This document shows, in pieces, positions 1 through 4,993 of a DNA stretch of 5,278 bases; the first letter of the stretch is position 1, and every line of letters begins with the position of its first letter. The notes under the pieces are model-generated. The model saw only the letters and a program-made list of their open reading frames with translations, ran no database searches and was not told the DNA's origin. Made by a program: the position numbers and the translations under genes. The DNA is from Paracoccaceae bacterium (GTDB taxonomy: Bacteria > Pseudomonadota > Alphaproteobacteria > Rhodobacterales > Rhodobacteraceae). The stretch is taken from positions 150,574 through 155,851 of the forward strand of contig NVXA01000004.1 of the NCBI GenBank assembly GCA_002746395.1, in the 5' to 3' direction.

Positions 1-620
1 ACCACCCGCGCACCGGGCAGTTTGGCCGCCGCAATATCACCGGGGCGAAGGTTGATCATCGCCTTGATTTTATCCACAGGGGCAACCTCCGTCAGGTCCA
101 CCCAGACCAATTCAGTGGAACCACCGCCGATATCAACCACCAGCACATGTTCCGCCACCTGCTCCAACAAAGGCGAGCAACTGACCACCGCCAGCCGCGC
201 TTCCTCCGCGGTATTGATAACTTCAAGGTTCAGGCCGGTTTCATTGCGAATACGGCTCATGAATTGCTCGCCGTTTTTGGCACGGCGGCACGCCTCCGTC
301 GCGATAAGACGCGAGTTCGTCACACCCAGTTTTCGCAATTTACGCGAACACACATGCAGCGCCTGCAGGGTCCGGTTAATGCCCGCATTCGAAAGCGCGC
401 CGGTGCGTTCCAGATCAAGCCCAAGGCGCACAGATTTAGAGAACGCATCAACAATATTGAAATGCGCCCCGTCCGGTTCTGCAATCAGCATCCGGCAAGA
501 ATTTGTACCAAGGTCCAGCGCAGCATAAAGCGGTTTTCGTGACAGCACAGCATTTCTGCCGCCCGCACGCCGCTTGCCACCCGATTTCCCCCTCGGATTG
601 TGGGAATGACGATCCGTCAT
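1..620 (-). CDS. ppx: Exopolyphosphatase, Ppx/GppA family (5' part, cut by the left window edge)
   Basis: Ppx/GppA enzymes remove terminal phosphate from inorganic polyphosphate or pppGpp in the cytosol. The frame is open from ATG 618-620 to the edge, giving 206 residues of a family usually 300 or more residues long. Visible ASKHA-fold motifs are the first phosphate loop, DLGTNSCRMLIA (36-47), the IATEACRRA segment (106-114) whose Glu109 matches the family's catalytic Glu, and the second phosphate loop, VVDIGGGSTEL (161-171). About 30 residues rich in Lys, Arg and Gly precede the fold. The start is uncertain: no good Shine-Dalgarno precedes ATG 620, and GTG 546-548 would remove most of the basic extension. 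The 88-bp gap to the metF stop holds no convincing terminator, so ppx could be read from metF or from its own promoter. Family assignment is firm; Ppx rather than GppA activity is inferred. Confidence 0.9.
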   Translation of the reverse strand, partial: MTDRHSHNPRGKSGGKRRAGGRNAVLSRKPLYAALDLGTNSCRMLIAEPDGAHFNIVDAFSKSVRLGLDLERTGALSNAGINRTLQALHVCSRKLRKLGVTNSRLIATEACRRAKNGEQFMSRIRNETGLNLEVINTAEEARLAVVSCSPLLEQVAEHVLVVDIGGGSTELVWVDLTEVAPVDKIKAMINLRPGDIAAAKLPGARV

Positions 621-708
621 TATTTTCAGCCAATCTATCCCGCGCTCAGAATTCGGCGCAGTGTTTGAACTAAAGATAGAGCGGAACGGGGTTCAGCGCA
701 AGCGGTGC

Positions 709-1590
709 TTAAGCAACGCTCGCCGCCAGATCGACACCAACGGCTTCAAACCCCAAGGCCCGACAGATATTGTAGACCAGATCGGGATTGTTGAGCGTAT
801 AGAAATGCAGATGGTCCACGCCCTCGGCTTGCAACTCGTCGCATTGCTCGGCGCAAATCGCGGTGGCCAGCACTTCGGCATCGTCGCCCGCGTTGCGAAA
901 CGCCTGATGCATCCAGTCCGGTACTTTGGCTTGGCACATATCGGCAAACCGCAGCATTTTGGTGAAGTTTTCCACCGGCAGAATGCCCGGAATGATTGGT
1001 GCGGTGATGCCTGCATCGGCGGCAGCATCGCGAAAACGCAAGAAATCCTCGTTATCAAAAAAGAACTGCGTGATGGCGCTACTGGCCCCTGCATCAATCT
1101 TGCGTTTCAGGTTTGCGATGTCGGCTTTCATATCCGCAGAATCGGGGTGCTTTTCGGGGTAAGCGGCCACGGAAATTTCGAAATCGCCAGCCTCTTTCAG
1201 CCCTGCCACCAATTCAGCGGCATTCTGAAAACCGTCCGGATGCGCGGTAAAATGGTCTTGCCCTTTGGGCGCATCGCCGCGCAACGCCACAATGCGGCGC
1301 ACACCTTGGGCGGCGTACCCGCGCGCCACATCCAGCGTTTCAGCGCGGCTGGCCCCCACCACCGTCAGATGCCCCGCGACGCAAAGGCGCGCGCGGTCCT
1401 GAATGGTTTTGATCGCCGAAACCGTGCGTTCTCGCGTCGTGCCGCCAGCGCCATAAGTTACCGAAACATATTCCGGACCCAAAGGGGCAAGCCGTTCAAC
1501 CGAACGCCATAGGCGCGCACTTGCTTCAGCATTATGTGGAGGGAAAAATTCGAAAGACAGACTCGTGGTCTGTGAGGTTTTATAAGTCAT
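709..1590 (-). CDS. metF: 5,10-methylenetetrahydrofolate reductase, canonical FAD-dependent type
   Basis: MetF reduces 5,10-methylene-THF to 5-methyl-THF, the methyl donor for methionine synthesis, as a cytosolic FAD-containing TIM barrel using NAD(P)H. The 293-residue product matches the usual bacterial length. Motifs in order: SFEFFPP with catalytic Glu14 (E. coli Glu28), VSVTYGAGG (42-50), ALRGDAPKG with Asp106 (E. coli Asp120), AAYPEKHPD (142-150), ITQFFFD with Gln175 (E. coli Gln183), PGILPV (201-206), RFADM with Phe215 (E. coli Phe223) and LHFYTLN (261-267). The frame extends upstream to ATG 1636-1638, which would add 16 residues. I prefer ATG 1588-1590 because MetF proteins normally have few residues before the SFEFFPP strand and because a promoter candidate overlaps the upstream ATG; neither start has a clear Shine-Dalgarno. 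It is transcribed divergently from the methyl-transfer operon. Function is very likely; start choice is moderate. Confidence 0.96.
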   Translation of the reverse strand: MTYKTSQTTSLSFEFFPPHNAEASARLWRSVERLAPLGPEYVSVTYGAGGTTRERTVSAIKTIQDRARLCVAGHLTVVGASRAETLDVARGYAAQGVRRIVALRGDAPKGQDHFTAHPDGFQNAAELVAGLKEAGDFEISVAAYPEKHPDSADMKADIANLKRKIDAGASSAITQFFFDNEDFLRFRDAAADAGITAPIIPGILPVENFTKMLRFADMCQAKVPDWMHQAFRNAGDDAEVLATAICAEQCDELQAEGVDHLHFYTLNNPDLVYNICRALGFEAVGVDLAASVA

Positions 1591-1633
1591 GTTGCGTCGG
1601 TCCATACCGTCAATGAGTTTTGCAGTGCCCTTT

Positions 1634-1661
1634 TTCATACAGTAAAGAAACGACTAATCAA
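1634..1661 (-). promoter_or_regulatory. Weak sigma70-like promoter candidate for metF
   Basis: On the minus strand a TTGATT hexamer (1656-1661) lies 16 nt before TATGAA (1634-1639), each matching the housekeeping consensus at four of six positions. If used, transcription would begin inside the optional 16-codon extension, leaving ATG 1588-1590 as the first usable start. This is sequence resemblance only. Confidence 0.22.
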
Positions 1662-1693
1662 GGATAAAAAACGACGCAGGCACGATCTGGTCT

Positions 1694-1769
1694 TGCGAAA
1701 TGTCGCGAATTACGCCTTTGATGTCGCCGAACAGCGCATATGTATTCCTCAGGAACGCTACTGCGAAAT
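1694..1769. repeat. Operator-like cluster of short repeats in the divergent intergenic region
   Basis: Three short repeat patterns lie between metF and the plus-strand operon. ATGTCGC followed by (C)GAA occurs at 1700-1709 and again at 1721-1731, a 21-bp offset that puts both copies on the same face of the helix. TGCGAAAT occurs at 1694-1701 and 1762-1769. TTCCTCAGGAA (1745-1755) is a perfect palindrome with 5-bp arms around one central base. I do not recognise a known methionine-pathway operator or a SAM, SAH or cobalamin riboswitch here. A regulator-binding site for one or both divergent genes is an inference. Confidence 0.3.
1718..1746 (+). promoter_or_regulatory. Weak sigma70-like promoter candidate for the 1791-3962 operon
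   Basis: TTGATG (1718-1723) and TGTATT (1741-1746) are separated by 17 nt, each with four of six consensus matches. The proposed -10 overlaps the start of the TTCCTCAGGAA palindrome, which would suit repression or activation there. Expected transcript start is near 1753, about 38 nt ahead of the first start codon. Confidence 0.25.
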
Positions 1770-1778
1770 TGAACAACC

Positions 1779-1784
1779 GGAGGG
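1779..1784 (+). promoter_or_regulatory. Strong Shine-Dalgarno of the first operon gene
   Basis: GGAGGG lies six nt before ATG 1791-1793. It is the strongest ribosome-binding site in the window and fixes the start of the small 98-residue protein. Confidence 0.8.
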
Positions 1785-1790
1785 CCTAAA

Positions 1791-2087
1791 ATGGCAAATG
1801 TAACCATAGTATACTGGCGCGATATCCCCGCACAGGTGATTTGCGGCAAAGGCCGTCGCGGCCATAAAATCCAGTTGCCAGAGAGATTCGAACAAGCGAT
1901 TGACCGCGCCGCCATGAAGGTCGGTGCCAAAGACGCGGACGCTTATCTGGCCGAATGGCGCAAAGCGGCGCCGTATTCTGTCGAAGGTGACGATAAAGAG
2001 GTCGCAATCAAAGAGGTTGCCCGAATCGAAGCCGAATACGATCAGGACAGGATCAAAGCATTGATCGACAATGATGGCTGGACGTAA
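1791..2087 (+). CDS. Small conserved protein of the 'virulence factor' domain family (PF13769-like), function unknown
   Basis: This encodes a 98-residue soluble protein with no signal peptide, membrane segment or cysteine pair. Its pattern, a VTIVYWRDIPAQVI start followed by GRRGHKIQLPERFEQAIDRA and an acidic helical C-terminal half ending DNDGW, fits the short alphaproteobacterial family that databases label 'virulence factor'. I am recalling that assignment, not deriving it, and the name should not be read as a role in disease. The GGAGGG ribosome-binding site makes the start secure. It is the first gene of a co-directional set; 30 nt separate its stop from the preferred start of the MTHFR-like gene. 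In my recollection this order recurs in Rhodobacterales, which points to a role tied to folate or corrinoid methyl transfer, such as an accessory or regulatory subunit. No catalytic residues can be named. Confidence 0.85.
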   Translation: MANVTIVYWRDIPAQVICGKGRRGHKIQLPERFEQAIDRAAMKVGAKDADAYLAEWRKAAPYSVEGDDKEVAIKEVARIEAEYDQDRIKALIDNDGWT

Positions 2088-2106
2088 CGGCCCCTCGGCA
2101 TGAACT

Positions 2107-2111
2107 GGAAG
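2107..2111 (+). promoter_or_regulatory. Shine-Dalgarno that decides the start of the MTHFR-like gene
   Basis: GGAAG sits six nt before ATG 2118-2120. The earlier in-frame ATG at 2100-2102 has only C-rich sequence ahead of it and no Shine-Dalgarno. This favours the 2118 start, which also gives the MAILNFK-type N terminus I recall for relatives. Confidence 0.6.
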
Positions 2112-2117
2112 AACCTC

Positions 2118-3038
2118 ATGGCAATCCTGAACTTTAAGCGCAAAGCCCCTGCGGCCCCCGTTAACGACGGGACGTTAAGCAGTTTCCTCAACGGCTTTTC
2201 CATCGAGGTTATGCCCCGCACGGCGGCAAAAATCGAAGACTTCAGAAAGATTTTGCCCGAAGGTACCCGCGTGTATGTGGCCCACATCGACGGCACACCG
2301 ATTGAGGAAATGGTCGAGACCGCCGCGCGGATCACATCCGAGGGTTTCCCCGTCATGCCCCACTTCCCTGCCCGCATCATCAAAGATGCCGCAACGCTGG
2401 AAGACTGGATAAAGCGCTACGCCGATGTCGGCGTTTCGTCAGCCCTGCTGCTGGCCGGTGGCGTCGATAACCCGCACGGCGATTTCAGCGATTCCATGCA
2501 ACTGCTTGGCACAGGCCTGTTCGACAAACACCACTTTAACCGCCTACACGTCGCGGGCCATCCAGAGGGCAACAAAGACATTGACCCCAACGGTGGCGAC
2601 GCCGCCGTGATGGACGCGCTGCGCTGGAAAAACGATTTCCAGAACCGCACGGACGCGAGCATGGCGCTGGCCACACAATTCGTTTTTGAAAGTGCGCCGG
2701 TGATCGCATGGGCCAACATGTTGCAAGCCGAAGGCATCACCCTGCCCATCCACATCGGGGTCGCTGGCCCTGCGAAATTACAAACGATGATCAAGTTCGC
2801 CATGGCGTGTGGTGTCGGCCCTTCCGTTCGCGTTTTGACACGCCGCGCCAAGGACGTGACCAAGCTGGTTATGCCGTTCGAGCCGACACAGGTTTTATCC
2901 GAACTGGCGCGTCACAAAGCCGCCAACCCGAATTTCAACATTGAATCTGTCCACTTCTTTCCGCTAGGTGGGATTAACAAAACAGCCGAATACACCGCCG
3001 CGCATGGCAACCCTGCCAGAATCAAAGCCCACGCCTAA
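2118..3038 (+). CDS. Divergent MTHFR-fold protein (MetF-like, atypical active site)
   Basis: The 306-residue product is a second member of the methylenetetrahydrofolate reductase superfamily (PF02219-like), far diverged from the metF product beside it. Matching blocks are FSIEVMP with Glu30 (MetF catalytic Glu), VYVAHIDGT (52-60), VMPHFPAR (79-86), LLLAGGVDNPHGD (110-122), LHVAGHPEGN (143-152), ATQFVFE with Gln187, KFAMA with Phe227 and VHFFPLGG (278-285). Gln187 and Phe227 are 40 residues apart, exactly as in MetF. Where MetF has RGD, this protein has AGG, so Gly115 replaces the conserved Asp. Start 2118 is preferred over ATG 2100, which would add six residues, because of the Shine-Dalgarno. 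Its stop lies 9 nt before the pterin methyltransferase start, so the two are surely cotranscribed. It probably binds a folate or makes or oxidises methyl-THF; the exact reaction, cofactor and direction are unknown. Confidence 0.9.
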   Translation: MAILNFKRKAPAAPVNDGTLSSFLNGFSIEVMPRTAAKIEDFRKILPEGTRVYVAHIDGTPIEEMVETAARITSEGFPVMPHFPARIIKDAATLEDWIKRYADVGVSSALLLAGGVDNPHGDFSDSMQLLGTGLFDKHHFNRLHVAGHPEGNKDIDPNGGDAAVMDALRWKNDFQNRTDASMALATQFVFESAPVIAWANMLQAEGITLPIHIGVAGPAKLQTMIKFAMACGVGPSVRVLTRRAKDVTKLVMPFEPTQVLSELARHKAANPNFNIESVHFFPLGGINKTAEYTAAHGNPARIKAHA

Positions 3039-3047
3039 GGACAAATT

Positions 3048-3962
3048 ATGACCCGCACGATTATTGAATCCGCCTCCAAAACCGCCATCATCGGGTTCGA
3101 TCAACCCTTCTGCGTCATCGGCGAACGCATCAACCCTACGGGCCGCAAAAAGCTGGCTGCCGAACTTGAAGCAGGCGATTTTTCGACCGTCATGTCCGAC
3201 GCGCTGGCACAGGTGGCGGCGGGCGCGACGATCCTCGATATTAACGCAGGTGTTGTTTACAACTCCAACCCGAACCCGAACGAGACAGAACCCCCGTTGA
3301 TGCAGCAAGTTATCCAGATGGTTCAAGACCTTGTGGACATTCCTTTATGTATCGACAGCTCGGTTCCCGCTGCGCTAGAGGCAGGGCTTCAGGTCTGCAA
3401 AGGTCGCCCCTTGCTGAACTCCGTCACAGGCGAGGAAGACAAACTGGAACTAATCCTGCCGCTGGTGAAAAAATATAACGTGCCGGTCGTGGCGATTTCC
3501 AACGACGACACCGGCATTTCCGAAGACCCCGACGTGCGTTTTGCCGTGGCCAAGAAAATCGTGGAACGCGCTGCTGATTTCGGCATTCCGGCCCATGACA
3601 TCGTGGTTGACCCGCTGGTCATGCCAATCGGTGCGATGGCCACTGCCGGCCTTCAGGTTTTCGAACTGGTGCGCCGTTTGCGCATGGAGCTGGGCGTAAA
3701 TACCACCTGCGGGGCCTCCAACATCAGTTTCGGGCTGCCAAACCGCAATGGCGTGAATGCCGCGTTCTTGCCAATGGCGATGGCGTCCGGCATGACCTCG
3801 GCCATTATGAACCCGATGCACTCGCTTGAAATGGACGCGATCCGCGCCGCCAACCTGTTGACCAACAACGACCCGCACGGCGGCGCATGGATCAAAGCCA
3901 ACCGCGCCCCTGTTGCCGAGGGCGAGGGCCGCGAACGCAGTGGTCGGCGTCGTCGTCGCTAG
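3048..3962 (+). CDS. Methyltetrahydrofolate:corrinoid methyltransferase, pterin-binding (split MetH-type component)
   Basis: This 304-residue protein has the dihydropteroate-synthase-like TIM barrel found in AcsE, MtgA and the pterin module of MetH, which move the methyl group of 5-methyl-THF to a cob(I)alamin protein. Signature segments are IGERINPTGRKKL (24-36), LDINAG (63-68), CIDSS (101-105), LLNSVTGEE (122-130), DIVVDPLVMPIGA (184-196) and CGASNISFGLPNR (221-233), where Asn225 matches the Asn that contacts folate N5 in AcsE. No B12-binding, homocysteine-binding or activation domain is fused, so it needs separate partners. Roseobacter-group bacteria are known to use a methionine synthase split into separate pterin, cobalamin and methyltransferase proteins, and this fits the pterin piece; service to a methylamine or betaine corrinoid system is the alternative. 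AAGGA (3037-3041) overlaps the preceding stop and supports ATG 3048. The last residues are an unusual Arg-rich tail, GRERSGRRRRR. Confidence 0.92.
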   Translation: MTRTIIESASKTAIIGFDQPFCVIGERINPTGRKKLAAELEAGDFSTVMSDALAQVAAGATILDINAGVVYNSNPNPNETEPPLMQQVIQMVQDLVDIPLCIDSSVPAALEAGLQVCKGRPLLNSVTGEEDKLELILPLVKKYNVPVVAISNDDTGISEDPDVRFAVAKKIVERAADFGIPAHDIVVDPLVMPIGAMATAGLQVFELVRRLRMELGVNTTCGASNISFGLPNRNGVNAAFLPMAMASGMTSAIMNPMHSLEMDAIRAANLLTNNDPHGGAWIKANRAPVAEGEGRERSGRRRRR

Positions 3963-3978
3963 TAACGCTTTAATCATA

Positions 3979-4006
3979 CTTGTGAATTATCCGTGAATGC
4001 CTAGAT
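3979..4006 (+). promoter_or_regulatory. Candidate RpoH (heat-shock sigma) promoter for the dnaJ-type gene
   Basis: CTTG (3979-3982), 17 nt, then CCTAGAT (4000-4006) follows the alphaproteobacterial heat-shock pattern CTTG-N17/18-CYTATNT with one mismatch in the -10 element. The -35 lacks the AC or AA that often follows CTTG. A transcript would begin near 4013, about 23 nt before ATG 4036. The match to a co-chaperone gene makes it more believable than the bases alone. Confidence 0.4.
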
Positions 4007-4032
4007 ATAGGGCGAACAATTGATGGATAATT
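3985..4032 (+). repeat. 8-bp inverted repeat whose right arm covers the dnaJ-type translation start region
   Basis: AATTATCC (3985-3992) is an exact reverse complement of GGATAATT (4025-4032), with 32 nt between the arms. The right arm contains the only Shine-Dalgarno-like bases (GGA at 4025-4027) before ATG 4036. A smaller CCTA/TAGG hairpin with a GATA loop (4000-4011) can form inside. In a transcript running through from the upstream operon the arms could pair and hide the start; in one starting near 4013 the left arm would be absent. The repeat is seen; the regulatory role is inferred. Confidence 0.45.
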
Positions 4033-4035
4033 AAG

Positions 4036-4947
4036 ATGGCTAAGAACCTGTACGACGTTCTGGGCGTCAAAAGAGGCGCCTCGAAGGACGAAATCAAGAA
4101 GGCTTATCGCAAGCTGACCAAAAAACTGCACCCTGACCTTAACCCCGATGACGCAAAAAACGAGGAGCGGTTCAAGGCGGTTTCGGCTGCCTATGACATT
4201 CTGGGCAAAGACAAAAAGCGCGGCCAGTATGACCGTGGCGAAATCGACGAGAGCGGGGCCGAGAAAGCCCCGCAGTATTCGCAACAATACGCCCGCCAAC
4301 CGCGCGGCCCACAAGGGCAAGCCGGATTTCAGGATATGGGCGACATGGGCGATATCTTCAGCCAGATGTTTCGTGACCGGCAAGCGCAATCGCGCCAGTC
4401 GTTCGCCGGACAAGACCAGCACTATAACATGAGCGTCTCGTTTATCGAGGCGGCCCTTGGTGGCAAAAAGCAGGTGCAAATGCCGGACGGGGCGTTAAGC
4501 GTCACCATTCCGCAAGGCATCGAGGATGGCAAAACCATTCGCCTGAAAGGCAAAGGCCAGCCCGGATATGGCGGCGGCCCTGCGGGCGATGCCCTGATCC
4601 AGATCACCGTGATGCCAGACCCCGTGTTCAGCCGCGATGGTTTGAACATCAACCTCACCCTGCCCATCACCCTTTACGAGGCCGCTTTGGGTGGCAAAGT
4701 GGAGGTCCCGACCCTGCACGGGCCAGTTGGCCTGAAAATTCCGAAAGGGTCTCGTACGGGGCAAACCATGCGCCTGAAAGGCCGTGGAATCGCGATGCGA
4801 AGCGGTAAAAAGGGCGACCAGATGGTGACGTTGTCCGTGCAAATGCCCGATAAAATCGACGATGAACTAGCGGCATTTATGGAAGGCTGGAAAACCACCC
4901 ACGCCTATGACCCAAGGGCCAAGTTGAAAAACGCGTCTCACGCATAA
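4036..4947 (+). CDS. DnaJ/CbpA-type Hsp70 co-chaperone without zinc finger
   Basis: The 303-residue cytosolic protein delivers substrates to DnaK and stimulates its ATPase. Residues 1-70 form a J domain, NLYDVLGV to QYDRGEID, with the essential HPD at 32-34 in the loop between helices II and III. Residues about 75-128 are a low-complexity linker rich in Gln, Gly, Met and Asp, including [14 protein letters not shown] (99-112). There is no CXXCXGXG zinc-finger region, so it is a class B protein like CbpA rather than true DnaJ. Two tandem beta-sandwich substrate domains follow, each with the same pattern: EAALGGK (138-144 and 215-221) followed by RLKGKG (169-174) or RLKGRG (246-251). The C-terminal 25 residues resemble a short dimerisation segment. 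It stands alone, 73 nt after the methyltransferase operon, with its own candidate promoter, a weak Shine-Dalgarno (GGA at 4025-4027) and a terminator right after the stop. Confidence 0.94.
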   Translation: MAKNLYDVLGVKRGASKDEIKKAYRKLTKKLHPDLNPDDAKNEERFKAVSAAYDILGKDKKRGQYDRGEIDESGAEKAPQYSQQYARQPRGPQGQAGFQDMGDMGDIFSQMFRDRQAQSRQSFAGQDQHYNMSVSFIEAALGGKKQVQMPDGALSVTIPQGIEDGKTIRLKGKGQPGYGGGPAGDALIQITVMPDPVFSRDGLNINLTLPITLYEAALGGKVEVPTLHGPVGLKIPKGSRTGQTMRLKGRGIAMRSGKKGDQMVTLSVQMPDKIDDELAAFMEGWKTTHAYDPRAKLKNASHA

Positions 4948-4975
4948 AAAAGGCGGACCATCTGGCCCGCCTTTT
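4948..4975. terminator. Bidirectional intrinsic terminator between convergent genes
   Basis: A 9-bp perfect stem, AAAAGGCGG (4948-4956) with CCGCCTTTT (4967-4975), encloses a 10-nt loop in which two further C-G pairs may form. It begins directly after the dnaJ-type stop. The minus-strand reading gives a longer U tract (six, opposite 4946-4951) than the plus-strand reading (four), so it should stop the cytochrome gene at least as well as the chaperone gene. Confidence 0.85.
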
Positions 4976-4993
4976 CGCATAACCCAATCGGAT

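Noticed and set aside
621..708. A terminator or promoter in the gap between metF and ppx
   Set aside because: Only a 4-bp GCGC/GCGC pairing and scattered AT-rich bases are present, too weak to call either.
661..1512. A 283-codon open frame on the plus strand opposite metF
   Set aside because: It lies entirely antisense to a protein with every MetF motif, its translation shows no recognisable domain, and its start has no Shine-Dalgarno. It is a by-product of GC-rich codon use in metF.
1591..1638. The 16-residue N-terminal extension of metF from ATG 1636-1638
   Set aside because: It has no Shine-Dalgarno, it is unlike MetF N termini I know, and a promoter candidate overlaps that ATG. It cannot be fully excluded.
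1700..1789. A 29-codon ORF whose stop lies one nt before ATG 1791, a possible leader peptide
   Set aside because: It has no Shine-Dalgarno, no run of Met or other diagnostic codons, and no attenuator hairpin follows it.
1591..1790. A SAM, SAH or cobalamin riboswitch in the metF / methyl-transfer intergenic region
   Set aside because: I looked for one because of the pathway, but saw no conserved riboswitch core and no terminator-like expression platform on either strand.
1576..1802. An open plus-strand frame with protein-like content (NVANYAFDVAEQRICIPQER) running into the first operon gene
   Set aside because: It has no ATG or GTG start, only a late TTG at 1693 without a Shine-Dalgarno, and its 5' part overlaps metF coding sequence in antisense. 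A gene remnant is possible but I cannot support it.
3450..3977. A 175-codon open frame on the minus strand opposite the pterin methyltransferase
   Set aside because: It is antisense to a well-supported gene, and its product is rich in His, Arg and Ala with no family pattern.
3970..4479. A 169-codon minus-strand frame with hydrophobic stretches, opposite the J domain and linker of the dnaJ-type gene
   Set aside because: It looks membrane-like, but it is the mirror of a clear J domain. Charged and Gln-rich codons often read as Leu, Val and Ala in an antisense frame.
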